A stretch of 64,000 nucleotides of DNA, from positions 1-64,000 of the forward strand of contig JBCCDU010000008.1 of NCBI GenBank assembly GCA_039030715.1. Reading direction: 5' to 3'. The number at the start of each line of letters is the position of its first letter. Within the stretch, counting starts at the first letter, position 1. Of this stretch, positions 25,385 through 34,129 are shown one piece after another. This stretch comes from Thermohalobaculum sp039030715 (GTDB lineage: Bacteria > Pseudomonadota > Alphaproteobacteria > Rhodobacterales > Rhodobacteraceae). Made by a program: the position numbers and the translations under genes. The notes under the pieces were generated by a model that had not been told where the DNA came from, did not search any database, and saw only the letters and a list, made by a program, of their open reading frames with translations.

Positions 25385-26002
25385 ATGAACATCAAAGCGC
25401 TGGCGATTGCGTCGCTCATGGCACTTGCAACACCGCTCACTGCGGGCGCGGTGACTTTTGAATTTGGCCAAGGTGCCGACAACCAGAATACGCTGAGCTT
25501 CAGCCAGGATGGCATCGGTCTGAATGTTTTCGGTTTCAACGGAAACGGAACGGATCTGATCGACCAGTCCTCGCGCGGCCTTGGTATCGTTGGTGCGCCT
25601 GAGGGTGGCGAACTGGGCTTGGGCGAAGTTCTGGTTCTGGAGTTCGATCGCGAGGTATTCATCTCAGACGCGACCATCTTCGAACTAGGCGCCGAGGCCG
25701 AGAGCTTCACGATTTCGACCAACACCGGTTTCACCGCCGACTTCACGATTGGCGCGGGCGCAGTTGGTGCGGGCGCCGTTGGCGGCTTCCACAGTCTCTC
25801 AGACCTGGGCTTCAACACCCTAGGCGGTGTGACGCAGATCGCGATCGCTGGTCTTGCCCCGCAAACACCGGGTGAGTTCCTGGGCGTGCGTCTGTCGAAC
25901 ATCACCGTCTCGGCCGTGCCGCTGCCTGCTTCGCTGGCACTGCTACTTTCGGCCATCGCCGGTCTGGGCTTCGTTGCCCGCCGTCGTCGGGCTGCCGCCT
26001 GA
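25385..26002 (+). CDS. VPLPA-CTERM sorting domain protein, probable XrtD substrate
   Basis: 205-residue secreted protein. It has a signal peptide (MNIKALAIASLMALATPLTAGA), a small Gly/Asn-rich beta domain, and a C-terminal sorting tail: AVPLPA, a hydrophobic helix (SLALLLSAIAGLGFVA), then RRRRAAA. The VPLPA-CTERM tail is recognised by exosortase D, encoded at 16599. The middle part has no catalytic motif I recognise; it includes a short GAGAVGAGAVGG repeat. The frame is open to 25127, but AAAAGGA eight bases before the ATG at 25385 plus the signal peptide fix the start. It has its own promoter and a strong terminator, so it can be expressed apart from the EPS genes. It may decorate or bind the polysaccharide, as proposed for PEP-CTERM proteins. 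Confidence 0.88.
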   Translation: MNIKALAIASLMALATPLTAGAVTFEFGQGADNQNTLSFSQDGIGLNVFGFNGNGTDLIDQSSRGLGIVGAPEGGELGLGEVLVLEFDREVFISDATIFELGAEAESFTISTNTGFTADFTIGAGAVGAGAVGGFHSLSDLGFNTLGGVTQIAIAGLAPQTPGEFLGVRLSNITVSAVPLPASLALLLSAIAGLGFVARRRRAAA

Positions 26003-26008
26003 GAAAAC

Positions 26009-26028
26009 TTCCGGGCGCTTGCCCGGAA
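26009..26028 (+). terminator. First hairpin after the VPLPA-CTERM gene
   Basis: TTCCGGGC-gctt-GCCCGGAA is a perfect 8-base stem with a 4-base loop, starting six bases after the stop codon. No T-tract follows. It may stabilise the mRNA 3' end or assist the terminator just downstream. Confidence 0.5.
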
Positions 26029-26044
26029 CATAGAGATTGTAATG

Positions 26045-26074
26045 GGGGAGCGTTGATCGCTCCCCTATTTTTTT
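26045..26074 (+). terminator. Rho-independent terminator after the VPLPA-CTERM gene
   Basis: GGGGAGCG-ttgat-CGCTCCCC forms a perfect 8-base GC-rich stem with a 5-base loop and is followed by TA and seven T residues (26068-26074). It is the textbook intrinsic terminator of this window and separates the VPLPA-CTERM gene from the TPR lipoprotein. Confidence 0.9.
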
Positions 26075-26197
26075 GTGTTCACCTGATTTCTCCTTACCTT
26101 CATGCACGCCATGATATGGTCACCCTCTCAATGTTAGAGATTGGTTCGGGGACACGATGTGTGTTGGCTGGGGAGCAGACGAAGGGACCCTTAGCAT

Positions 26198-28618
26198 ATG
26201 ACGACGCTGCAAGGACTGAGCGGTTTTGTTCGCCGCGCGCGCAATGGCGTCTTTGCGCCATTGGCACTGATTCTGCTGGTCGCGGCCTGCGACAGTGTCG
26301 AGGAACGGGTCGAAAAACACTATGAGCGCGGGCAGGAACTGATTGCACAAAACGCCCCGAAAAAGGCGATGCTGGAGTTTCGTAACGCTCTGAAACTCAA
26401 CGACGAACACGTGCCCTCGCATTTTGCTGTCGCGCGCCTTCACGAGGATGCCGGCCGCCTGAACGAGGCATTCAAGCGGTATCTGACGGTCACTCAGCTG
26501 GATCCGGCGCATGTCGAGGCCCATCTGAAGACAACACGCTTCTATATCAGCGCAAATGAAATGGCCCGCGCCCGCGAGGAAGTCGACGCGGCGCTGGCCC
26601 TGGCGCCGGAATTGGCCGAGGTGCATGCACTGGATGCCGCAGTCGCGCTGAAGGAAGCAAACCCGGACGCCGCCCGTGCGGCCTTGGACCGTGCGTTGCA
26701 GATCGATCCACAGAACATCGACGTGGCCCTGGTCGAGGTAAGTTATTTCAACGATATTGGCGATCCCAGCAGGGCACTAGACCGCGCGGATGAAGCGTTG
26801 GACCTCGCGCCCGAAAATCTTGCACTGCATGTGATCAAGCTCCAACTGCTGGAACGGCTGGACAATCAGCCAGCGCTGGGCGCGCAACTCAGACAGATGG
26901 CGGAGGTCTTCCCCGACGAATTGCGGTTTCGCGAAAGCCTGGCGCGCTGGGCGATCCGCACTGGCGATCTGGACCTCGCGGAAGCAGAGCTATTCAAACT
27001 GTCCGAGGCGCAACCGGGTGTTCGCCGCGCCGTCTACGATCTCGTCCGGTTCCTTCGAATTCATAAAGGCGACGAGGCGGCCCGCGCTGCCCTTGCCGCC
27101 AAAGTCGAAACCGCCGAGGAGCCCTTCAACCTGCAACTGATGCTAGCGCAGTTCGATGTCGAAACCGGCGATCCGGAACGGGCGATTGCCGATCTGCGCG
27201 AGTTGATCGAGACCGCTGGCGAGAACGCGAACATGGCCCGCGTGGTGCTCGCCCGTCTGCTGTTGAGCACCGGGGATCGCGATGGGTCGGACGCGCTGGT
27301 GACCACCGTGCTGAACCAGGATGCAACCAATGTGGATGCCCTGGTTCTGCGACTCGCCCGGCTGATCGAAGATAATGAGATCGATCAGGCGATCCAGACT
27401 GTCCGGCTGGGTCTGGAGGAAGAGCCCGACGATGTGCGCCTGTTGCTGATGGCGGGCCGTGCGCAGGAACTGGCAGGAAATCTGGATCTGGCGAATGATC
27501 GTCTGGCGTCGGCCGTGCGCTCCGACGGCTACCAGCCCGAAACGGTCGAGCGATATGTGCAGTTCTTGCTGCGCTCGGTCCGGTTCACCGCCGCCGAGAC
27601 AGTGCTGGCCGAGGCGATCCGGCGTCACCCGAGCGAGGCTCGGCTGGTCGATTTTCTGGGCTTTACAAGGTTGCGCTTGCAAAACTGGCTGGGTGCGGAG
27701 GAAGCCGCCCGCGCGCTGGAAGGGCTGAACCCGGACCGCGCGCGCCAGTTGCGTGCGGCGATTCTGATCGGACAGGAGCGGTTCGACGAAGGCGCGAGCC
27801 TGCTGCGCGATGGCTTGCCGGAGGAGGGGCGCAGCCGTGCACTCTCGATTGCGGCCCTCATTCAGGCCTATGTCCGCGACGGAAAAATCGACGAGGCGAT
27901 TGTTTTTCTCGAGGATCTGCTCGAAGAAAACCCCCAGAACCTTCAGGCGCTGGGCATGCGCGGCAACTTCCATCTGGCCGCTGGCGAGCTGGAGGAGGCG
28001 GAGGTGAAGTTCCGCCAGATCCTGGCAATCGATCCCGACAATGGTGGTGCCCATTCGGCGCTGTCGCGGCTCTTCCTCGTTCGCGGTGACGATGCGGCGG
28101 CCGAGAACCTGCTGCTGGAGGGATTGGAGCTGTCGCCCGACAATCTCATCCTGCTGGCCCGTCTGGCGCAGTATCGCGAGGTTCAGGGGCGGTTTGATGA
28201 GGCAATCGACGTTTATGATCGGCTTTATGACCGGGTGCCGGATTCGCTGCTTGTGGCCAACAACCTCGCCAGTCTTTTGTCGGATCACAGGGCGGATCAG
28301 CCAGAACAGGTTGAGCGTGCCTATACCATCGCCAGCCGTTTGCGCCCCTCGGACCTGCCGCAATATCGCGACACCTATGGGTGGACCCGCTATCTGAAGG
28401 GCGAGTACAAGATCGCCCTGGAACGGATCGGCCCGGTGGTCGAGGCGCTGCCGAACAACCCTTGGGTTCACTACCATCTGGGCATGGTCTACGTGGCGCT
28501 GGAGCGTCCGGGCGACGCGCGCCCGCATCTGGACCAGGCGCTTGGCCTGGCTGGGGAGGCGCCCTTCCCGCCGCGGGACGTGATCCAGAAAACGCTGAAC
28601 GACATGGTCGGGCAATAG
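26198..28618 (+). CDS. TPR-repeat lipoprotein of exosortase systems (PrsT-like)
   Basis: 806-residue predicted lipoprotein. The N-terminal signal ends in the lipobox LVAAC (C31 would be lipidated). The rest is almost entirely tetratricopeptide repeats, for example EKHYERGQELIAQNAPKKAMLEFRNALKLN and VEAHLKTTRFYISANEMARAREEVDAALALAPE, with roughly 18-20 helical hairpins. Size, lipobox and repeat content match the PEP-CTERM-system TPR lipoprotein PrsT of exosortase EPS loci. Such proteins are thought to scaffold the envelope export machinery, but the function is not proven. AAGGGA lies ten bases before the ATG. The preceding terminator means it has its own transcription start. Confidence 0.87.
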   Translation: MTTLQGLSGFVRRARNGVFAPLALILLVAACDSVEERVEKHYERGQELIAQNAPKKAMLEFRNALKLNDEHVPSHFAVARLHEDAGRLNEAFKRYLTVTQLDPAHVEAHLKTTRFYISANEMARAREEVDAALALAPELAEVHALDAAVALKEANPDAARAALDRALQIDPQNIDVALVEVSYFNDIGDPSRALDRADEALDLAPENLALHVIKLQLLERLDNQPALGAQLRQMAEVFPDELRFRESLARWAIRTGDLDLAEAELFKLSEAQPGVRRAVYDLVRFLRIHKGDEAARAALAAKVETAEEPFNLQLMLAQFDVETGDPERAIADLRELIETAGENANMARVVLARLLLSTGDRDGSDALVTTVLNQDATNVDALVLRLARLIEDNEIDQAIQTVRLGLEEEPDDVRLLLMAGRAQELAGNLDLANDRLASAVRSDGYQPETVERYVQFLLRSVRFTAAETVLAEAIRRHPSEARLVDFLGFTRLRLQNWLGAEEAARALEGLNPDRARQLRAAILIGQERFDEGASLLRDGLPEEGRSRALSIAALIQAYVRDGKIDEAIVFLEDLLEENPQNLQALGMRGNFHLAAGELEEAEVKFRQILAIDPDNGGAHSALSRLFLVRGDDAAAENLLLEGLELSPDNLILLARLAQYREVQGRFDEAIDVYDRLYDRVPDSLLVANNLASLLSDHRADQPEQVERAYTIASRLRPSDLPQYRDTYGWTRYLKGEYKIALERIGPVVEALPNNPWVHYHLGMVYVALERPGDARPHLDQALGLAGEAPFPPRDVIQKTLNDMVGQ

Positions 28619-28642
28619 CCACCCGACAAGGCGCAGGGCCAG

Positions 28643-29605
28643 ATGACCGCACTCACCAAGACCGGCAAGCTACCGGTTCTGATCCATGGGGTTGGGCGAT
28701 CCGGTACCAGTTGGGTTTCGAAGATATTCGACCATCACCCCATGGTTTTCTCCTCGCACGAACCCGAACGGTTTGTGGCCCGCCCCGATCCGTCGGATGC
28801 GGGCGCAATACGGGGCTATGCCGAGACGTTGTTCGCGACGCGCCCGCTGCGCGCGATGCGCAAGCGGCCGATCCTGGCAAAGCCCTATCGCTCGCGCCTG
28901 GCGCATGAAACGCGACGTGGGTTGCTCTACATGCTGACAGGGATGGAGCGGTTTACCGGCGGCAACTCCCCTTGGCTGCGTGGACTTCAAGTGCCCGATT
29001 TTGCTGACCTTTCAGGTGTGACACTGGCAGTCAAGTCGGTCTCTCATCAGATGCTGCTGCCTGCCCTGGCGCGTCATGTGCCGGAACTGAAGATCGTCTT
29101 CCTGATCCGTCATCCTTGCGGCAATATCCGCTCGAACATGACGGGGCAGCGTATCGGCAAGATGGCGGAACTGCACTTGCCCCCACGCGCTGAGATGGCC
29201 CGCCTCTTCTCGTTCGATCGACCTGCGGAAGATCTGACGGAGGCGGATTTTGACCAGATCGAAATTCTCGCCTACCGCTGGGCGGTGTTCAACGACATCG
29301 CCTGGCGCGGCCTGAACGGGCTGCAGAATGCGCGTGTGCTGAGATACGAGGATCTATGCGCCGATCCGGTCGGGCAGGCGCGGGAGTTGCTGGAGTGGAC
29401 TGGGCTCGACTGGCACGACGATTGTGCGCGGTTCCTGCAGGCTTCGCTGGATGCGACGGAGACGCCCAGCGGATATCACGCTCTGCAGCGCAATCCGGCG
29501 GTTGCCGCGCATAAATGGCGTGAGGAAATGGACCCGGCAGAAGTCAAAAGAGTGATCGCAATCTGCCGCCGGTCCAGCGCCTTTGCCCTGTTCGAAGAAG
29601 CGTGA
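28643..29605 (+). CDS. Sulfotransferase family protein (second of three)
   Basis: 320-residue predicted PAPS-dependent sulfotransferase, cytosolic. The PAPS loop is HGVGRSGTSWVSKIFDHHP and the 3'-phosphate motif is IVFLIRHPCGNIRSNMTGQ, followed by a C-terminal VLRYEDLCADP segment, all in the usual order. It starts 24 bases after the TPR lipoprotein and probably shares its transcript. Similarity by eye to the gene at 11190 is limited to motifs, so these are not recent duplicates. A carbohydrate acceptor is plausible from context only. Confidence 0.85.
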   Translation: MTALTKTGKLPVLIHGVGRSGTSWVSKIFDHHPMVFSSHEPERFVARPDPSDAGAIRGYAETLFATRPLRAMRKRPILAKPYRSRLAHETRRGLLYMLTGMERFTGGNSPWLRGLQVPDFADLSGVTLAVKSVSHQMLLPALARHVPELKIVFLIRHPCGNIRSNMTGQRIGKMAELHLPPRAEMARLFSFDRPAEDLTEADFDQIEILAYRWAVFNDIAWRGLNGLQNARVLRYEDLCADPVGQARELLEWTGLDWHDDCARFLQASLDATETPSGYHALQRNPAVAAHKWREEMDPAEVKRVIAICRRSSAFALFEEA

Positions 29606-29630
29606 TCACGGCAGAGCGCCAAAGCACAGG

Positions 29631-31040
29631 TTAAAGAACTGTGCGCCGTCTCGGCATCGCGGGCGCCGCACTCGCCGAAGGTTCCGCGACCCCTGTACGC
29701 AACCGTTCAGCGTAGCCCAGCAACGACCCCGCGATCAGCCAAGTCCAGGGCGGCAGGGTCGCGTTCGGGATCATCTCGATCATATTGATCGCCAGCAACA
29801 GGCAGAGCCCCGCTGTAACTGGCGTGATCGCTGGCGCAGCGCCCCGCAGTTTCGGTCGCGTCTGGCGCCAGACGGCAAGAACCGGCAGTGATAGCAGGCC
29901 AAAGAAGGCGATGAACCCGAACCAGCCATCGGTGCCCAACACGATGATCCAACGCCCATCTGCGATACTGCGCTTCTTGCCGCTGGTCTCGCTGTAGATC
30001 CGGTTACGACCCCAGCCCCCCCAGCCGAAGATCGGACGCTGATGCGCTTTCTCCAGCAGCTTTTCTTCGTTGTTCAGCCGGGTGATCAGCGATGCGGCCC
30101 TGCGTTCGTCGATGCTCTCAGCCGCGCTGAGGATGGTGTTTACGGGGACGAGCTCCAGTCCCCGCATCGTTGGATAGAGCATGGCCAGGATCACCAGACC
30201 GGCAGCGATCCTGACCTGCGTGCGCGGCTTGGTCAGGATAACCAGCGGCACCAGGAAGATGCCGTAGAGCAGGCTGCCCAGGCTTTTCGACAGCACCAGC
30301 ACTACGCAGAAATAGGCGGTGGCATAGCCATAGAGCGCCTTGACCTTCTGATCGGCCACGCGCCAGAGTGCCGCTGCCGCCACGGCAACGGTCACCACAA
30401 AGAACGCCACCCACAACCCGTGACCCAGGAAGACCACCGCACGGAACCCGCCATCGCGCATCTGCTGGGCAAAGCTGTGCGGGAAGTAGCCATAGACCCA
30501 GATGTGGAGTTGCGGGCTCAGCCGGATTTCGATCAGGATCAGGATCGAATAGGCCAGCCCCGCAAACAGCAGTGCACGCAAAAGTTTGAGTTGCATCTCC
30601 TCCGTCGCCAGATAGTTGCGCGCGACGATAAACGGTACAAGCTGGATCAATGCCGCGAAGACGTTCGAGAACGCATCATAAGTGGTGGTGCCGCGCAGGA
30701 ACAGCTTGCCGAACTGGAAGCTGTCGCCATTCAGCGCATTGGTGAAGAACGGCCCGATCACCAGCATCGCGATCAGCAACCGGGCCATATTGCTGTCCGG
30801 CAGCCACGAGAATTTGCGCCGGGGCGTCAGCAGCACCAGCAGCAACAGAGCCATGTTGGGGATCGTCTCTTTGTTCAGCGGCGGTATGCCCGGCAGATCG
30901 ATCGAGATCGAGGCCGGTAGCAGCAAGAACGACAACAGCACCGACCAGATGATCGCGGTTTCGAATTTGCGCGCATAGAACAGATAAGCCGCGACCAGCG
31001 GCCACCCGAAAAGTGCAATGAAAACAAATGCGTTGGGCAT
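29631..31040 (-). CDS. O-antigen ligase/polymerase-like membrane protein
   Basis: 469-residue polytopic inner-membrane protein with roughly ten to twelve helices. A long loop near residues 340-385 contains HQRPIFGWGGWGRNR and DGRWIIVLGTDGWFG, resembling the Wzy/WaaL family segment (G-x-G-x-N plus a following acidic/His region). It probably polymerises or ligates the EPS repeat units in the periplasm. The frame reaches a GTG at 31058; the ATG at 31040 (MPNAFVFIALFGWP) is chosen because it starts the first helix directly. It stands divergent from the secreted glycosidase-like gene and convergent with the sulfotransferase. Sequence in this family is weakly conserved, so the label is functional rather than specific. 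Confidence 0.75.
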   Translation of the reverse strand: MPNAFVFIALFGWPLVAAYLFYARKFETAIIWSVLLSFLLLPASISIDLPGIPPLNKETIPNMALLLLVLLTPRRKFSWLPDSNMARLLIAMLVIGPFFTNALNGDSFQFGKLFLRGTTTYDAFSNVFAALIQLVPFIVARNYLATEEMQLKLLRALLFAGLAYSILILIEIRLSPQLHIWVYGYFPHSFAQQMRDGGFRAVVFLGHGLWVAFFVVTVAVAAAALWRVADQKVKALYGYATAYFCVVLVLSKSLGSLLYGIFLVPLVILTKPRTQVRIAAGLVILAMLYPTMRGLELVPVNTILSAAESIDERRAASLITRLNNEEKLLEKAHQRPIFGWGGWGRNRIYSETSGKKRSIADGRWIIVLGTDGWFGFIAFFGLLSLPVLAVWRQTRPKLRGAAPAITPVTAGLCLLLAINMIEMIPNATLPPWTWLIAGSLLGYAERLRTGVAEPSASAAPAMPRRRTVL

Positions 31041-31234
31041 CAGGGGTCCAGGTCGCACCAGGGCACGGCAAGCAGCGCCGCAGGCTCAGTCTAGCGGATG
31101 GCAGGTCCAAGACCAAACGCCTTTCTGGTCGCGGCATTTCTGCCCCTTGGCGTCGGAGCCATCGCTTCCAGGCGTATCGATGTATGCTAGGTTCGCCATC
31201 AGGTTCGGTCGCCAATGGCGCGAAGGAGAACGTT

Positions 31235-34129
31235 ATGATCAACGTGCCGCGCTTCTGCCGGGCTTTGCTGATGGCCGCGATGGCATCGACTGGGTTTCTA
31301 GCCTCCGGCGTTCAAGCGGCCGAGAAGGCCGAAGCGCATTTCGTCGTACGTGACCGGGTGATCGCACCGGATCCGGGCGCTTTCACCGCCACCATCACCG
31401 GCATCGGAAACGGCGGGCGGATGCTTCGCAATGGATCGGGGTTCGAGCCTGCGATCTACCGCACCTCTTTCACGGTGACGGAGAGTGCAGCAAACCGGAT
31501 CATCGCCGGGCAGGCGGCGTTGTCGAATTTCGACAGCCTGCGCAGTGGGACCCTGGATGGCGCCTCGGTCCAGGTGCTGCGGCTGGAGAACCGGGCCTTT
31601 CGCCTGATCCGCCGCGATACCGTGCGCGACGGTGGTTCCCATGCCAGCGGCTGGGTGAATGCGCTGCCGTTCAAGCGGGTGATCCCGGGCAAGGCGACGC
31701 GTCATGTGTTCGACTGGGATCGGTGGAATCGGCCCGATGCGCCCTATCATTTCATGCTGCGCGCTGTCAGTTCGACGGGCGAAGTATCTCCACCTTCGAA
31801 CCCTATCGCGGTGCGCAGCCCGGCGAAACTGCGCAAACAGCCCGGCAAACCCGCGCGTCTGATCAAGTTCGAGGCAGGCGAGGAGGGGATCTTCACCGCA
31901 CTCTCCGGCGATCTGACCGCGCCTACAAATCTTCGTGCCAAGGTCAAGGCCAACGGGCGTCTGTCGCTGCAATGGGACGCCGCCGATGGCGATGTCGTCG
32001 GCTATATCCTCTATCGCTCAGATCTGCCGCCGGAGGAGCATCGCGGGTTCTATCTGGACCTGGCGGGCGAGGGCGAGGCACTGCGCACCGGCGATCTGGT
32101 GATCCTGTCGAAGAGATTTACGACGACCTCGCGATTGAAATACCACACCAACCGGGTCTGGAAGGCCGAAAAGGCCAGTGGCCTGTTCCGCCCCTCGATG
32201 CTGGACTTCTTTCCCGATGAGGATCCGAATCGGACCTGGCGACTGGCAGCGCATCCTGCCGATACACCGGTCAGCGAGCCGGGCGAGACCTTTCTGGAAC
32301 TGACGCTGGGGCCCCGGGCCAAAGCGCGGATCGGCATGGCGACAAACTCCGGCCTGGCGCAGGAATTTCTGCCCGTGCTGGACCCCGATGCGACCTATCG
32401 GATGGAAGCCTGGATGAAGGCGGACACGCCCATGGGGGTGCGTTTTGCGTTGGGGGGCTTTCACGGAAAACAGCCGAACAAAGTGCCGCCCGCGCGGTTC
32501 GAGGTGACCGAGAACTGGGAGAAATACACGATCGAATTCTCGCCCAAAGCGCTGGCACCGGGCAAGGCGCCGGGTCAGATGCATCTGTCGGCGATGGGGC
32601 CCGGCACGCTCTCGGTCGACAATTTCCGCGTCTATCGCGCAGATGCGCCCTATCTGGATCTGCTGCCAGAGCAGTATGAGTGGCTGGCTGCCTCGGGCAT
32701 GTCGGCGCTTCGCACCCATGCCTTCGTCAAGACGCGGCGAAGCACCTATGACTTGGCGCAGCTCACCGATCCGGGTGGATTGCCGAGCGGGACACAATCG
32801 CAGAACTCGCTGCCGCAGACGCTGGCCGTCGTCGAGAGGGCGGGCATGAACCCCTGGCTGCAGGTCGAGATGCATTTCACGCCGCAGGAATGGCTGGGCC
32901 TGGTGGAATATCTCGCCGCACCCTTCGATCCGGCAGTCGATGATGCGACCTCGAAACCCTGGGCGGCGAAGCGGCATGCGCAGGGACGCACCGCGCCCTG
33001 GACCGAGGCGTTCGACCGGATCTATTTCGAACTGGCGAACGAGACCTGGAACCGCCTGTTCGCCCCCTGGACGTTCAGGCCAATGACGGATGCGGCGACC
33101 GGGGCCAATCTGCGCCGGGGCGCCGTCTATGGCGCATTTCAGGAATATGTGCTGGGCATTCTGCGTCAGAGTCCCCATTGGCCCGCGCTGGAGGGCAAGC
33201 TGACCACCGTGGTTGGCGGATGGGAGGCGCGAAAGTTCGGCCGCGATGCCGCCGCGAACTCGCCCGGTACGGATATCCTCAGCGTCGGGGCCTATATCGG
33301 CGGATGGGAGGCGAAGGAGGCCAATACCGGCGAGACGCCTGAGGACTTCTTTCGCCTGCTGACCCATGTGCTGCAATGGGGCCGACCGGTGGCGCGGCGC
33401 CACGCGGCGGAGGCGCGCGAAATCGCGACCAAGCGGGGGCACCCATTGACGCTCGGCACCTACGAGGCGGGACCCGGCTATGCTCTCAACGGTTTGAATG
33501 GCGCGAAGATCAGCGCGGAGGAGGCTGCAGCGCAGGAGCGGGTGATGAAAAGCCTCGCTTCCGGCAGTGCCACCCTGGATGCTTTCCTGATGCGCGCGGT
33601 CGAGGGGTTCAGCCTGCAGAACTTCTTCACCTTCGGTCCGGGGCCGCGCTGGCGCTCTCATGCGGTGGCCCATCGCGGGGTTCATGCCCACCCGCCCTGG
33701 ACGCTGCTGTCGCTCTTCAACACCGCGGCGCTTGGGGATTTTCTGGAGGTCGAGACCCGCGAGGTGCCGCGCGCCGATCTGCCGGAGGCGCGTCGCCGCC
33801 AGGCGGTGGAGGATGCGCCCTTGATCGGCGCCTACGCCACTCGGCAGGGCGACCGGATGGCGCTGATCCTGATCTCGCGCCAGGTGCCGGGATACCCCCG
33901 GCGCGGTTCGAGCGGTGAGAGCCGCGTGCGGGTCGATCTGCCGTTCTCGCGCGTATCCGGCATCCGGCGCTTTGAAATGACCGGTGACTATGACACGCAC
34001 ACGCTAGAGGCCGAGGCCGTCCGCGTGGTCGAAACCGAACTGCCCGGCGGCGACGTCGCAGGTTTTACCATCGAGAACCTGCGCCCGGGAGAGACCCTGA
34101 TCTATGTCTTCGACGGAGTCGCTCGCTAA
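31235..34129 (+). CDS. Large secreted glycosidase-like protein (FN3, CBM-like, clan GH-A-like domain)
   Basis: 964-residue exported protein. A signal peptide (about 1-29, ending VQAAE) is fixed by AAGGAGA before the ATG at 31235; the frame is open further upstream to 31028. Two fibronectin-III-like segments follow (about 150-193 and 229-300), then a carbohydrate-binding-like beta domain (about 350-485). A TIM-barrel-like region from about 490 has N602-E603 in YFELANETWNRLF, the Asn-Glu pattern of the catalytic acid/base of clan GH-A glycosidases, and the tail is a beta-rich domain. It may trim or remodel the EPS, or cleave it as a lyase/hydrolase. The GH family is not determinable by eye. The stop overlaps by four bases the stop of the convergent flippase gene. 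Confidence 0.6.
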   Translation: MINVPRFCRALLMAAMASTGFLASGVQAAEKAEAHFVVRDRVIAPDPGAFTATITGIGNGGRMLRNGSGFEPAIYRTSFTVTESAANRIIAGQAALSNFDSLRSGTLDGASVQVLRLENRAFRLIRRDTVRDGGSHASGWVNALPFKRVIPGKATRHVFDWDRWNRPDAPYHFMLRAVSSTGEVSPPSNPIAVRSPAKLRKQPGKPARLIKFEAGEEGIFTALSGDLTAPTNLRAKVKANGRLSLQWDAADGDVVGYILYRSDLPPEEHRGFYLDLAGEGEALRTGDLVILSKRFTTTSRLKYHTNRVWKAEKASGLFRPSMLDFFPDEDPNRTWRLAAHPADTPVSEPGETFLELTLGPRAKARIGMATNSGLAQEFLPVLDPDATYRMEAWMKADTPMGVRFALGGFHGKQPNKVPPARFEVTENWEKYTIEFSPKALAPGKAPGQMHLSAMGPGTLSVDNFRVYRADAPYLDLLPEQYEWLAASGMSALRTHAFVKTRRSTYDLAQLTDPGGLPSGTQSQNSLPQTLAVVERAGMNPWLQVEMHFTPQEWLGLVEYLAAPFDPAVDDATSKPWAAKRHAQGRTAPWTEAFDRIYFELANETWNRLFAPWTFRPMTDAATGANLRRGAVYGAFQEYVLGILRQSPHWPALEGKLTTVVGGWEARKFGRDAAANSPGTDILSVGAYIGGWEAKEANTGETPEDFFRLLTHVLQWGRPVARRHAAEAREIATKRGHPLTLGTYEAGPGYALNGLNGAKISAEEAAAQERVMKSLASGSATLDAFLMRAVEGFSLQNFFTFGPGPRWRSHAVAHRGVHAHPPWTLLSLFNTAALGDFLEVETREVPRADLPEARRRQAVEDAPLIGAYATRQGDRMALILISRQVPGYPRRGSSGESRVRVDLPFSRVSGIRRFEMTGDYDTHTLEAEAVRVVETELPGGDVAGFTIENLRPGETLIYVFDGVAR

